Numbered from the stretch's first letter, positions 22,415 to 31,697 are shown. The stretch is 35,694 nt of DNA from Micavibrio_B sp044238965 (GCA_044238965.1 JBIICJ010000008.1:1-35694); one strand, 5' to 3'. Translations and numbers: made by a program. Notes: generated from the sequence alone by a model not told the origin.

Positions 22415-23908
22415 TTATTCTGCGCCGTATTTTAAACGCGGTTTCCGTGCGGCTGTGACTTCATCCAAACGACGGCGTGGTGATGATACGGGATAGCTAT
22501 GCAACACATCTCCCTGCCCATCTTTGACGGTTTGCGCGATCATTTTCATGACAGCAATAAAGCGATCTAATTCCTCTTTTGATTCCGTTTCGGTGGGTTC
22601 GATCAACATCGTGCCTTGTAATGTAAGCGGGAAAAACACCGTCATCGGGTGAATGCCGTATTCCACCAATGCTTTGGCGATATCGAGCGTGGTGATACCA
22701 TGTTCTTTTTGCCATTTATCGGTCAATAAACATTCATGCATTGATAGCACATTTGTATAAGGCGCATGAAAATCATTTTTGAGAGATGCCAAAATATAAT
22801 TTGCCGATAGCACCGCATCACATGAAACTTGTTTTAATCCATCGGCACCATGCGACAACATATATGTGAGAGCGCGCACAAACATACCAAATTGCCCATG
22901 GAATCCTTTTAATCGACCAAATGACGTTTTACGTTCGTCATGTGTTTCCAAATGATAATGGTCATTTGTTTTGATCACGCGCGGAATGGGTAGATATGGT
23001 TCTAATTCTTTGACAACGCAAATCGGGCCAGATCCGGGGCCGCCACCACCATGCGGCGTTGAAAATGTTTTGTGCAAATTAATATGCATCACATCAACAC
23101 CAAAATCAGCAGGACGCACATTTCCCACAAGTGCATTAAAATTGGCACCATCGCAATAAAAATATCCGCCAACGCTATGCAATATATCGGCAATCTCTTT
23201 AATTTCGCGTTCAAACAATCCGCATGTATTGGGGTTTGTGACCATCATACCTGCCACATCATGCCCGTCACCAAACGCCTCTAAAAACGCATCTTTTGTG
23301 ACCATGCCCGTGTCTTTGGTCGGGATCACGCGAATATCAAACCCGCACATCGCGGCGGTCGCTGGGTTTGTGCCATGCGCAGAATCGGGAACTAAGATAA
23401 CGCGTTTATGTGTGTTGCCTTTTAATTCATGTGCGCGGCGTATCGTCATGATGCCCGCGAGTTCCCCATGCGCGCCCGCCGCAGGTGATAAACATACCGC
23501 AGGCAAACCTGTAAGAGTGGCAAGCCAATTTTGTAATTCAAACATTAACCCCAATGCGCCTTGGATATGTTTTTCATCCTGCAACGGATGAATATTCGCA
23601 AAGCCATTTACACGCGCCATTTTTTCATTGAGGCGCGGATTATGTTTCATCGTGCACGACCCAAGCGGGAAGAAACCAGAATCAATTGAATAATTTTTCG
23701 TTGATAACCGCACGAAATGGCGTACGACTTGTGGCTCTTTTAATCGTGGTAATCCGATATCACCGCGTGCTGCAAGCCCTGTTTTTAAAGGTTTATTCGC
23801 GGGCATTAACCCATCAACGGCACTGCCGTCACTTTGCGATAAATCCCACAATAATTTTTCTTCATAATGGAGTGCGCGTGACCCGCCGATTAAATTATCT
23901 AAACTCAT
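22415..23908 (-). CDS. gcvPB: Glycine dehydrogenase (decarboxylating), subunit 2
   Basis: The PLP-bearing half of split P-protein, which decarboxylates glycine and passes the aminomethyl group to GcvH. It has 497 residues from ATG 23908, chosen because AGGAG at 23917-23921 is 8 bp away; a GTG at 23917 overlaps that site. The PLP lysine is Lys280 in HINLHKTFSTPHGGGGPGSG. SPAAGAHGELAG and DSAHGTNPATA are also diagnostic. The C-terminal MLIEPTETESKEELDRF is the usual ending. It overlaps gcvPA by 4 bp (ATGA), so the subunits are coupled. Two-gene P-proteins occur in many alphaproteobacteria, unlike the single-chain form of E. coli. Confidence 0.95.
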   Translation of the reverse strand: MSLDNLIGGSRALHYEEKLLWDLSQSDGSAVDGLMPANKPLKTGLAARGDIGLPRLKEPQVVRHFVRLSTKNYSIDSGFFPLGSCTMKHNPRLNEKMARVNGFANIHPLQDEKHIQGALGLMFELQNWLATLTGLPAVCLSPAAGAHGELAGIMTIRRAHELKGNTHKRVILVPDSAHGTNPATAAMCGFDIRVIPTKDTGMVTKDAFLEAFGDGHDVAGMMVTNPNTCGLFEREIKEIADILHSVGGYFYCDGANFNALVGNVRPADFGVDVMHINLHKTFSTPHGGGGPGSGPICVVKELEPYLPIPRVIKTNDHYHLETHDERKTSFGRLKGFHGQFGMFVRALTYMLSHGADGLKQVSCDAVLSANYILASLKNDFHAPYTNVLSMHECLLTDKWQKEHGITTLDIAKALVEYGIHPMTVFFPLTLQGTMLIEPTETESKEELDRFIAVMKMIAQTVKDGQGDVLHSYPVSSPRRRLDEVTAARKPRLKYGAE

Positions 23909-25170
23909 GATAGGCACTCCTGTAACGCGGATTTCAATGATGCAATATCATTATCAGTCACCATTTCGGTTGCGGTGACAAGCAAACGACTTTCATCAAT
24001 CACATATCCCGCGACAATATTGCGCGATGACAATGCATTATAAACATCACGTGCGTTTTTATTTAACCGCACAACAAATTCATTGAAATAAGTTTTGTTT
24101 TCGATTGTCACGCCCGCAATGGATGATAACGCATTTTCTAAATCTTGCGCGCGTTCATGATTAACGCGTGCCAAATTTTTAAATCCATCTTCACCCAATA
24201 ACGCCATATGTACCGTAAATGCCAATGCGCATAATCCTTGGTTGGTGCAAATATTTGATGTGGCTTTTTCGCGGCGAATATGTTGCTCGCGCGTGCTCAA
24301 TGTTAATACAAAGGATGGCTTCCCGTCCGCGTCAACCGTTTGCCCGCATAAACGGCCTGGCATTTGACGCATATATTCGGTTTTGCACGCAAAGAAACCC
24401 AAATGCGGACCGCCAAATGACATCGGCATACCAATCGATTGTGCCTCACCGCACACGATATCGGCAATCGATGGTGTGGGTAATAACCCCAATGATACGA
24501 TTTCGGTAACCACCACAATTAATTTCGCGCCTACGCGATCACATTCCGCGCGGAACGATTCATAAGCATGTGGGTTACCAAAAAAATCAGGCGATTGTAC
24601 AATCATGCACGCCACATCATCATTCATTTCATCAGAAATTGCAGCATCAATATTCCACAAATAACTATCTAATACATCTTTGTAATGTGGGTGTAATGGC
24701 ACCCCAATATTCACTTTGCTTCGTCCCGTCAAACGCATGGCCATTAATACGGCCTCGGCGCATGATGTTGCACCATCATACATAGATGCATTCGCGATAT
24801 CTTGCCCCGTTAATTGCGCAATAAAACTTTGAAATTCAAAGATGACTTGCAATGTGCCTTGGGCAATTTCAGGTTGATAGGGTGTATATGCTGTTAAAAA
24901 TTCAGACCGCTGAATAATATAATCAACCGATGATGGCACATGATGATAATAAATTCCCGCGCCTAAGAAAAAAGGCCCTGCATTTGCCGCGCGGTTTTGT
25001 GAAGCATAATGACCAACATAACGTTCAACCGCCAATTCCGATTGATGGTTGGGTAAATCAAATGTTTGTTTGTATACAGGCAAACCTCGATACAAATCAT
25101 CAATTGATGTGACACCAATCGTTGACAACATATCTTTGCGATTTTGGTCTGTTAATGGCAAATAACGCAT
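23905..25170 (-). CDS. gcvPA: Glycine dehydrogenase (decarboxylating), subunit 1
   Basis: The 421-residue partner of gcvPB. It begins MRYLPLTDQNRKDMLSTIGV, the standard start of this subunit, and carries SSVDYIIQRSEFLTAYTPYQ (near residue 80-100), DGATSCAEAVLMAMRLTGR, and the late PGRLCGQTVDADGKPSFVLT. AGGGCGGGAA precedes the ATG. The gene comes 20 bp after gcvH and overlaps gcvPB by 4 bp. Order is gcvT-gcvH-gcvPA-gcvPB, so all components except the shared lipoamide dehydrogenase are in one operon. Confidence 0.95.
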   Translation of the reverse strand: MRYLPLTDQNRKDMLSTIGVTSIDDLYRGLPVYKQTFDLPNHQSELAVERYVGHYASQNRAANAGPFFLGAGIYYHHVPSSVDYIIQRSEFLTAYTPYQPEIAQGTLQVIFEFQSFIAQLTGQDIANASMYDGATSCAEAVLMAMRLTGRSKVNIGVPLHPHYKDVLDSYLWNIDAAISDEMNDDVACMIVQSPDFFGNPHAYESFRAECDRVGAKLIVVVTEIVSLGLLPTPSIADIVCGEAQSIGMPMSFGGPHLGFFACKTEYMRQMPGRLCGQTVDADGKPSFVLTLSTREQHIRREKATSNICTNQGLCALAFTVHMALLGEDGFKNLARVNHERAQDLENALSSIAGVTIENKTYFNEFVVRLNKNARDVYNALSSRNIVAGYVIDESRLLVTATEMVTDNDIASLKSALQECLS

Positions 25171-25190
25171 TTGTTCCCGCCCTTATTTTT

Positions 25191-25568
25191 TTATAATGTT
25201 TTTAAATATGATTGATAATCATCATGTGACATTAATGATGACATTTCATCTTTGTTTGTCATTTTGATTTTGCAAATCCAACCTGTTTCGATTGATTGTT
25301 TTAAAATTTCAGGATCACTCGATAATGAATCATTCACCGCCACAATATCACCCGTCACAGGTGTATACACTTCGGCGGCTGTTTTTACCGATTCCACAAC
25401 CGCGCAATGTGCGCCCTTATTATAATGTGCGCCCATTTTCGGCAATTCCACATATACCAAATCGCCTAATGCGTGTTGTGCATATTCGGTAATGCCTAAT
25501 ACGGCAGTATCTTCATTTTCAAGAAAAATCCATTCATGGTCTTTGCTAAATTTTAATTGTGCGGTCAT
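25191..25568 (-). CDS. gcvH: Glycine cleavage system H protein
   Basis: The 125-residue carrier protein whose lipoylated lysine moves the aminomethyl group between P, T and L proteins. The lipoyl-lysine is Lys62 in AVVESVKTAAEVYTP. The N-terminal FSKDHEWIFLENEDTAVLGITEYAQ (7-31) is typical. Length is normal. Its ATG overlaps the gcvT stop by 4 bp, so it is translationally coupled to gcvT. Confidence 0.96.
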   Translation of the reverse strand: MTAQLKFSKDHEWIFLENEDTAVLGITEYAQHALGDLVYVELPKMGAHYNKGAHCAVVESVKTAAEVYTPVTGDIVAVNDSLSSDPEILKQSIETGWICKIKMTNKDEMSSLMSHDDYQSYLKTL

Positions 25569-26632
25569 TGGTTTGGTCTCCTAACACGTGAGGGAATAAA
25601 AGGAAGTGATACAATTGATGCAGGGATAAAATTATCCCGCACCTTAATTGAAATATCTGTTGCGTTGATATGATCAAGCGGCACATACCCCATGCCGATA
25701 CCGCATTTTAAAACGGGCGAATAACCACCGCTCGATAACGCACCAATTTTTGTTGTGCCTACATAAATATCTGCGCCTTCACGCGCGATACCTTTGTCAT
25801 CTAATTTAATACCAACGCGTTTGATTGTGGGCGATGCAATTTTACCAGCGCGATTATTTTTGGGCGAACATACAAACCCCAAATCAGATTCAAGCGGCGT
25901 GTGACCTTCATCAATATCATGACCATATAATGAAAAACCCATTTCAAGGCGCAATGTATCCCGCGCCGCAAGGCCAATTGGTTTTACCGTATCAATCGCG
26001 ATTAATGATTCCCACAATTTTAACGTTTGTGCGCGCGGGACAGACACCTCAAACCCATCTTCGCCTGTGTACCCCAGACGTGAGATAATCATGTCACCCA
26101 CCTCACGCGCCTGCATAAAATATAAATCATCAAATGATTGTCCCATAACCTTTTCGAGCGCACGCGCCGCGCCCGAACCTTGCAGTGCGATTAAATCATT
26201 CTCTAAAATTTCCATGTCAATATCGTGTGGCAATCGCGCACGTAAGAATTCAATGTCTTTATCCTTAGTGCCTGCATTAATCACTATAAAAAAATCATCA
26301 TCCGCAAATTTGGTGACAATAATATCATCGACAATTGTATTGTGATCGGTGAGCAATACAGAATATTTTGCTGTACCAATTTTTTGCGTTTCAAAATATG
26401 ATGGTGTGATGGATTGTAGGAATGCAGGAATATTTTTTCCACCATTTTTTCTACGTAGGCGCAATTGACCCATATGCGAGATATCGAACGCCCCCGCCAT
26501 ACCTTGCATGCGAACATGCTCGTGTTCTTTTAATGCGCCCAGCGCATAAAATAACGGCATGTCGTAACCCGCGAATTCGCCCATACGCGCACCCGATGCA
26601 GCGTGCCAAGAATGAAGAGATGTCTGTTTCAT
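25565..26632 (-). CDS. gcvT: Glycine cleavage system T protein (aminomethyltransferase)
   Basis: GcvT transfers the methylene group from aminomethyl-GcvH to tetrahydrofolate, releasing ammonia, and so feeds the folate pool used by folD and purine synthesis. The 355 residues agree with the family. Landmarks are MGEFAGYDMPLFY, DISHMGQLRLRR, SRLGYTGEDGFEV and AARDTLRLEMGFSLYGHDID. No convincing ribosome site lies before the ATG at 26632, and a strong hairpin ends 33 bp upstream. That leaves little room for an independent promoter and suggests a regulated leader. First gene of the gcv operon. Confidence 0.95.
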   Translation of the reverse strand: MKQTSLHSWHAASGARMGEFAGYDMPLFYALGALKEHEHVRMQGMAGAFDISHMGQLRLRRKNGGKNIPAFLQSITPSYFETQKIGTAKYSVLLTDHNTIVDDIIVTKFADDDFFIVINAGTKDKDIEFLRARLPHDIDMEILENDLIALQGSGAARALEKVMGQSFDDLYFMQAREVGDMIISRLGYTGEDGFEVSVPRAQTLKLWESLIAIDTVKPIGLAARDTLRLEMGFSLYGHDIDEGHTPLESDLGFVCSPKNNRAGKIASPTIKRVGIKLDDKGIAREGADIYVGTTKIGALSSGGYSPVLKCGIGMGYVPLDHINATDISIKVRDNFIPASIVSLPFIPSRVRRPNQ

Positions 26633-26665
26633 GTGATTTTAGATTGGCACGATTCAGATATAAAA

Positions 26666-26693
26666 ATGGGGGAAATTTTTTGGTTTCCCCCAT
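26666..26693. terminator. Strong hairpin with T-runs on both sides, upstream of gcvT
   Basis: ATGGGGGAAA (26666-26675) pairs perfectly with TTTCCCCCAT (26684-26693) around an 8-nt loop. A T-run follows on each strand (TTTTTTT on plus, TTTT on minus). It may end the purC-purS transcript. Because it lies only 33 bp from the gcvT start, it may equally act as an attenuator in the gcv leader. Confidence 0.75.
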
Positions 26694-26754
26694 GTTTTTT
26701 TATGACGTTTATGAAAAGATCTATCGTTACATGATGGCATAGTCACTGACACTG

Positions 26755-26788
26755 GTTATTCGTGGTTTTTCTTCACCCACAATATAAC
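26755..26788. other. Second hairpin in the purS-gcvT gap
   Basis: GTTATTCGTGG (26755-26765) pairs with CCACAATATAAC (26777-26788), with one bulged base and a G-U pair, around an 11-nt loop. It lies in the 207-bp gap between purS and gcvT, upstream (on the minus strand) of the terminator-like hairpin. No gene is seen in this gap. Together the two could form a leader that senses something, but no known class is recognised. Confidence 0.35.
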
Positions 26789-26839
26789 GCTCGGGATAAA
26801 ATCCATTTTGTTGCTCTGAACGCAATGTAAATCAATGAG

Positions 26840-27070
26840 TTATATTTTTGAAACCTGATACTCTTCCATCACGGGATTGTGCAACAAATCATCACAAATG
26901 CGTTTGATATCTTGCTCGGGCGTGCCCTCGGGTAATTCAAGTTCAATAACCTTACCCATGCGGACAGTGCCAACACCCGTAACGCCCATACCTTCGATGG
27001 CATGACCAATGGCTTTACCTTGTGGATCTAAAATACCTTTGCGCAACATAACGGTGACAGATAATTTCAT
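26840..27070 (-). CDS. purS: Phosphoribosylformylglycinamidine synthase, PurS subunit
   Basis: The 76-residue small subunit that bridges PurL and PurQ so that ammonia passes from glutamine to FGAR. The frame is open from 27094, but AAGGAG before ATG 27070 (MKLSVTVMLRKG) fixes the start. LDPQGKAIGHAIEGMG and the C-terminal NPVMEEYQV agree with the family of about 80 residues. It follows purC by 11 bp; purQ and purL lie about 1.4 kb away in a divergent operon. PurS implies a small-type PurL, which is what the window contains. Confidence 0.94.
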   Translation of the reverse strand: MKLSVTVMLRKGILDPQGKAIGHAIEGMGVTGVGTVRMGKVIELELPEGTPEQDIKRICDDLLHNPVMEEYQVSKI

Positions 27071-27081
27071 CGGTAATCTCC

Positions 27082-27966
27082 TTAAGACTTCCATGGTTTT
27101 ACAGGTGGGCTTTTGGTAACGGAACGCAATTTACGTTCACGCGCAAGTTCATTTTCAATGTCGCCCAAACTGGATGCGGCTTTTTCATCAATATTGCCTT
27201 CGGTGATAATACCCGCTTCGGGAATTAATCCCAAACGTTTGGCAACATCTTGGTACGCTTCGACCAATCCACCCAATTCTTCACGGAAACGATCTTTGTC
27301 CATTTTCTTGCCCGTGCGTTCATCCCACAAACGGCAATTATCAGGTGAAATTTCATCGGCGAGTAAAATATAAAGCTCATCAAATTCACCGAACAAACGA
27401 CCAAATTCAACTTTGAAATCGATCAACCGAATGCCAATACCCGCAAACAAACCATTCAAATAATCATTGATACGATATGTGAGTGTGATCATCTCCTCAA
27501 GCTCATACGGATCAGCCCATCCCAGTGTCACGATATGATTTTCGGTGACCATCGGATCACCTAATTCATCATTTTTGTAATAAAATTCGATAACAGGATG
27601 CGGTAAAATTGTGCCCTCTTTGATGCCCAAACGTTTGGTCATTGATCCTGCGGCAACGTTACGCACCACAACTTCGATCGGAATAATTTCAACCGCGCGC
27701 ACCAATTGTTCGCGCATATTCATTGATTTTAAGAAATGTGTGGGGATGCCGATCCCTTCAAGTTTTGTCATCAAATGCGCGGAAATACGGTTATTCAAAA
27801 CGCCTTTGCCCGCGATAACATCATGTTTTAATTTGTTAAATGCTGTGGCATCGTCTTTGAAATATTGAATATAGGTACCTGGCTCTGGCCCTTCATAAAT
27901 TGTCTTGGCTTTGCCGTCATAAATCATTTTACGGCGACCATTAGATGCGCGACCCGAAAATAACAT
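27082..27966 (-). CDS. purC: Phosphoribosylaminoimidazole-succinocarboxamide (SAICAR) synthase
   Basis: PurC joins CAIR and aspartate with ATP in purine synthesis. The start at ATG 27966 (MLFSGRASNGRRKMIYDGKA) has GAGGA before it; the frame runs further to 28011 but has no ribosome site there. The 294 residues exceed the usual 235-260, due to a roughly 10-residue lead and a C-terminal tail of about 40 residues (from around GIITEGNIDEK) rich in charged residues. YDGKAKTIYEG is the substrate loop, and VEVVVRNVAAGS and FKVEFGRLFGEF are also typical. It is first in the purC-purS operon, divergent from the ATPase inhibitor gene with a 75-bp gap. Confidence 0.94.
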   Translation of the reverse strand: MLFSGRASNGRRKMIYDGKAKTIYEGPEPGTYIQYFKDDATAFNKLKHDVIAGKGVLNNRISAHLMTKLEGIGIPTHFLKSMNMREQLVRAVEIIPIEVVVRNVAAGSMTKRLGIKEGTILPHPVIEFYYKNDELGDPMVTENHIVTLGWADPYELEEMITLTYRINDYLNGLFAGIGIRLIDFKVEFGRLFGEFDELYILLADEISPDNCRLWDERTGKKMDKDRFREELGGLVEAYQDVAKRLGLIPEAGIITEGNIDEKAASSLGDIENELARERKLRSVTKSPPVKPWKS

Positions 27967-28041
27967 AGAAATATCCTCGCTTTGATTTTTTGTGAGAATA
28001 TGATAAAGCATGAACCCAGCAGAAAATAAAGGGAAATTGCC

Positions 28042-28368
28042 ATGTCATTTGAAAATCGTGAAAAATCAGCAGAAACCAAATTCAGTATAGATCAACAAAA
28101 ACAGTTTAAAATCGAAGCGCGCGCGTCAAAATTAATCGGCTTATGGGCGGCGGAGCAAATGCATATTACGGGAACAGAGGCCGAATCTTACGCCAAATCC
28201 GTGGTTGCCGCCAATATGGACGAACCAGGCTTTGACGATGTCCGCCGTAAACTTGTGGCTGATTTCAAAGAACACCATATTGAGGCCTCTGACCATCTTT
28301 TGGAAACTGTTTTCGCCAAAAAGCTCGAAGAAGCCACAGCCCAAATCGAAGCCGAAGCACAGGCGTAA
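28042..28368 (+). CDS. F1-ATPase inhibitor, zeta subunit (DUF1476)
   Basis: A 108-residue all-helical protein of the DUF1476 family. The Paracoccus zeta protein of this family inhibits the hydrolytic action of F1Fo-ATP synthase. It has the usual N-terminal FENREKSAETKFSIDQ segment, which is the inhibitory part in Paracoccus, followed by a four-helix body with EARASKLIGLWAAEQM and VRRKLVADFKEHH. AAAGGGAAA precedes the ATG. Sitting between purC/purS and purQ/purL is a known alphaproteobacterial arrangement, which supports the assignment and gives lineage evidence. It is likely transcribed with or just before purQ, 96 bp downstream. Confidence 0.9.
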   Translation: MSFENREKSAETKFSIDQQKQFKIEARASKLIGLWAAEQMHITGTEAESYAKSVVAANMDEPGFDDVRRKLVADFKEHHIEASDHLLETVFAKKLEEATAQIEAEAQA

Positions 28369-28464
28369 ATTTGCCCATAAATTTACCTGAATAATGGCGG
28401 AAAACTTTTGAAATTTCTGCCCTTTTGGCTTGCCCGTACGGGTGGTTTTGGTTAAAACAAATTC

Positions 28465-29157
28465 ATGAAAGCCGTCATCATTTTATTTCCTGGCTCCAAC
28501 CGCGAGGTTGATATGGCCAAAGCTCTGCATCACGTTACGGGAATTCAACCCCAGATTGTGTGGCACAAAGATACCTCTCTCCCCACTGATTGCGACCTGA
28601 TGGTTTTACCGGGTGGATTTTCATACGGCGATTATTTGCGGTGCGGCGCGATGGCGGCTCATTCCCCCATCATGCGCGAAGTGATTGCCCGCGCCAATAA
28701 AGGCACGCGATTACTTGCGGTCTGTAACGGATTTCAAATGTTAGTCGAAACAAAATTGGTGGCGGGTGGTTTGATCCGCAACAATTCACTTCATTTCCGT
28801 TGTCATCAAACACATTTGCGCGTTGAAAATAATCAAACCGAATTCACTAATAAATATGCCCATCATCAAATCATCCGCGTGCCGATCGCGCATGGTGAGG
28901 GGAATTATGTTGTGTCATCCGATGATTTGAAAAAATTAGAAGATCAAAATTTAATCGCTTTCCGTTATTGTGATGCGAACGGCGCGATCAATGATGATGG
29001 AAATCCAAATGGTTCCGTTTCCAATATCGCAGGCGTGTTTAACGATAAAAAAACAATCATGGGTATGATGCCCCACCCCGAAGATGCGGTGTTATCCCCT
29101 GCAGCCACCATCGACGGTAAACCTTTATTCCAAAGTATTTGTGAGGCCTTATCATGA
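28465..29157 (+). CDS. purQ: Phosphoribosylformylglycinamidine synthase, PurQ glutaminase subunit
   Basis: Class I glutamine amidotransferase subunit that hydrolyses glutamine and delivers ammonia to PurL. It has 230 residues. The nucleophile is Cys87 in LLAVCNGFQML, the oxyanion region is PGGFSYGDYLRCG (49-61), and the MMPHPEDAV segment supplies His and Glu of the triad. No good ribosome site is seen before ATG 28465. The stop overlaps purL by 4 bp (ATGA), so the two subunits are coupled. A CCCGTACGGG palindrome (28433-28442) lies just upstream. Confidence 0.95.
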   Translation: MKAVIILFPGSNREVDMAKALHHVTGIQPQIVWHKDTSLPTDCDLMVLPGGFSYGDYLRCGAMAAHSPIMREVIARANKGTRLLAVCNGFQMLVETKLVAGGLIRNNSLHFRCHQTHLRVENNQTEFTNKYAHHQIIRVPIAHGEGNYVVSSDDLKKLEDQNLIAFRYCDANGAINDDGNPNGSVSNIAGVFNDKKTIMGMMPHPEDAVLSPAATIDGKPLFQSICEALS

Positions 29158-31412
29158 GCACCCAAAACGCCGTGAAACAAGATAAAAATAACATTCCCTT
29201 TACCGAACCTGATGTTACGCCTGCCCTCGCCGCTGAATTCGGTGTGAATGCGGATGAATATTCAAAAATTTTGAACATCCTCAATCGCACGCCGACATTT
29301 ACCGAACTTGGAATTTTCTCGGTCATGTGGTCGGAACATTGTTCGTACAAATCATCACGATTGCATTTGAAAAAATTACCAACATCCGCGCCATGGGTTA
29401 TCCAAGGGCCTGGAGAAAATGCAGGCGTGATTGATATTGGTGATAACCAAGCCATCGTGTTTAAAATGGAATCGCATAACCACCCATCTTATATTGAACC
29501 ATACCAAGGTGCGGCGACAGGTGTCGGCGGTATCATGCGTGATGTGTTCACCATGGGCGCGCGCCCGATTGCGAATATCAATGCACTCCGTTTTGGTGAT
29601 CCATCACATCCAAAAACAAAATCATTAATCGCGGGCGTTGTCGCGGGTATTGGCGGGTATGGCAATTGCGTGGGCGTGCCCACCGTTGGCGGCGAAACCA
29701 ATTTTCATTCATCTTATAACGGCAACATCCTTGTGAATGCCATGACCGTTGGTTTGGCGGATCAAGATAAAATTTATTACGCGCGTGGCGCGGGCGTGGG
29801 GCAACCGATTATTTATGTCGGATCAAAAACAGGCCGTGATGGGATTCATGGCGCGACCATGTCATCAAAAGAATTTGATGATGACAGCGCGGACAGCCGC
29901 CCAACCGTGCAAGTCGGCGACCCGTTCACTGAAAAATTATTGATTGAGGCGTGTTTAGAATTAATGGCACAAGATGCCATTATCTCGATCCAGGATATGG
30001 GCGCGGCGGGTTTAACATCATCATCGGTTGAAATCGCATCCAAGGGTGAAATCGGCGTTTATTTAAATTTAGATGATGTCCCGCAACGTGAAATTGGCAT
30101 GTCGCCTTATGAGATCATGTTATCGGAATCGCAAGAACGTATGTTGATGATTTTGAAACCAGAGGCCACCGATACCGCGCGTAAAATTTTTGAAAAATGG
30201 GATTTGGATTTCGCGGTTATTGGTCACACAACCGACACCAACCATTTAGAATTATCAATGTACGGGCAAACATGGTGTAATATTCCTGTACCGCCATTGG
30301 TTGATCAATCACCACTTTATGATCGCCCGCATGTGCCAACTCCCGCGCGCGCATCAATTGAGAATGAAAATTTTGATGGCGCGATTACGGTTGCAGATGC
30401 CTTAAAAAAATTAATTGCATGCCCTGATATTTCCAGCAAACGTTGGATCTGGGAACAATATGACTCGCTCATCCGCGCGGAAACTGTGTTCTCACCGGGT
30501 ATCGCCGATAACCAAGCGGGCAATGCAGGTGATGCGGCATTGGTAAATATTCCAAACACAACGAAAGCTATTGCTATTTCATCCGATTGTTCGCCGCGTT
30601 ATTGTTACGCCAACCCCGTTATGGGCGGACGTCAAGCAGTTGCGGAATCATGGCGTAACATTACGGCCGTTGGCGCAACGCCTCTTGCGATCACGAATAA
30701 TCTCAATTTCGGCAATCCTGAAAAGCCAGAGATCATGGGACAATTTGTTGGTTGTCTTGATGGTATGGGTGATGCGTGCCGCGCGCTTGATTATCCGATC
30801 GTATCGGGTAACGTGTCATTATATAACGAAACCAATGGCGTTGGCATTTTCCCCACACCTGTCATTGGCGGTGTTGGTATGATTGCGAATGCATCAAACG
30901 CGGTTGGATTTAAAATTTCAAAACCAAATTGCGTTGCGTTTTTGGTCGGCAGTGATGGATCACATTTAGGCCAATCATTATTCTTGCGCGAAGCCTTGAA
31001 ACGCGAAGATGGTGATGCCCCGCATGTTGATTTAAAATCTGAAAAACAACATGGTGATTTTGTGCGCGCCCACATTTTAAACGGCACTATTCATGCGTGC
31101 CATGATGTATCCGATGGCGGCGTTGCGATTGCACTCGCCGAATTATTAATGGCAAATAATATCGGATTCCGCGTAGCATCTGATCTACCCACCACAACCA
31201 AATTCTGGTTCGGCGAAGATCAAGCCCGTTATATTGTGGTCACAGATCAACCAGAACAATTTATCAAAGCCATAAGTAATACGGGTATTCCACACCGTGC
31301 TTTGGGTTCTTTTGGTGGTTCAAACCTTGATTTTGGTAATAATATGTCCTTATCCGTTCGTGATTTAATCTTATCAAACGAAGAATGGTTGCCGCGCTAT
31401 ATGAGCCATTAA
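29154..31412 (+). CDS. purL: Phosphoribosylformylglycinamidine synthase, PurL subunit
   Basis: The ATP-dependent synthetase converting FGAR to FGAM with PurQ and PurS. The 752 residues are the small PurL type that needs those partners. Motifs include MWSEHCSYKSSRLHLKKL (58 on), GPGENAGVIDIG, FKMESHNHPS, GAATGVGGIMRDVFTMGARP and GRDGIHGATMSS. The second half repeats the AIRS-like fold with NLNFGNPEKPEIMGQ and HDVSDGGVAIALAELL. All parts look complete. It is coupled to purQ and followed 48 bp later by bolA. Confidence 0.96.
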   Translation: MSTQNAVKQDKNNIPFTEPDVTPALAAEFGVNADEYSKILNILNRTPTFTELGIFSVMWSEHCSYKSSRLHLKKLPTSAPWVIQGPGENAGVIDIGDNQAIVFKMESHNHPSYIEPYQGAATGVGGIMRDVFTMGARPIANINALRFGDPSHPKTKSLIAGVVAGIGGYGNCVGVPTVGGETNFHSSYNGNILVNAMTVGLADQDKIYYARGAGVGQPIIYVGSKTGRDGIHGATMSSKEFDDDSADSRPTVQVGDPFTEKLLIEACLELMAQDAIISIQDMGAAGLTSSSVEIASKGEIGVYLNLDDVPQREIGMSPYEIMLSESQERMLMILKPEATDTARKIFEKWDLDFAVIGHTTDTNHLELSMYGQTWCNIPVPPLVDQSPLYDRPHVPTPARASIENENFDGAITVADALKKLIACPDISSKRWIWEQYDSLIRAETVFSPGIADNQAGNAGDAALVNIPNTTKAIAISSDCSPRYCYANPVMGGRQAVAESWRNITAVGATPLAITNNLNFGNPEKPEIMGQFVGCLDGMGDACRALDYPIVSGNVSLYNETNGVGIFPTPVIGGVGMIANASNAVGFKISKPNCVAFLVGSDGSHLGQSLFLREALKREDGDAPHVDLKSEKQHGDFVRAHILNGTIHACHDVSDGGVAIALAELLMANNIGFRVASDLPTTTKFWFGEDQARYIVVTDQPEQFIKAISNTGIPHRALGSFGGSNLDFGNNMSLSVRDLILSNEEWLPRYMSH

Positions 31413-31460
31413 TATACATATTAACTTGAAAAATAGTGGTATCTCATATAGATTATTTAA

Positions 31461-31697
31461 ATGCCAATCGCTCAAGACGAACTTTATCAGCTAATTAAAG
31501 ACGAATTTCCTGATGCGGAGATTAATATCACCGATCTTGCGGGCGATGGTGATCATTATTCTGCGGAAATTATTTCTGCACATTTCACAGGTAAATCACG
31601 CGTGGCACAACACCAAATGGTGTACAACGCTCTCAAAGGTCGCATGGGCGGTGCCCTTCATGCTCTCGCTTTAAAAACATCGCCGCCAACAACATAA
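31461..31697 (+). CDS. BolA-family protein
   Basis: A 78-residue BolA/IbaG-type protein. The family works with monothiol glutaredoxins to bind and move 2Fe-2S clusters. It has GDGDHYSAEIIS (28-39) and SRVAQHQMVYNALKGRMGGALHAL (46-69), with the invariant-type His51 that can bind the cluster. The next gene, 30 bp on, is the matching CGFS glutaredoxin, which strongly supports this role. It lacks a clear ribosome site; the ATG at 31461 is the only sensible start. Confidence 0.92.
   Translation: MPIAQDELYQLIKDEFPDAEINITDLAGDGDHYSAEIISAHFTGKSRVAQHQMVYNALKGRMGGALHALALKTSPPTT

Noticed and set aside
26422..26742. 106-codon plus-strand frame over the gcvT start and leader
   Set aside because: It runs antisense to gcvT and through the terminator hairpin, and its translation looks random.
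26633..26839. Glycine riboswitch upstream of gcvT
   Set aside because: I looked for the conserved GGAGAG and paired-aptamer cores on the minus strand and did not find them; only simple hairpins are present.
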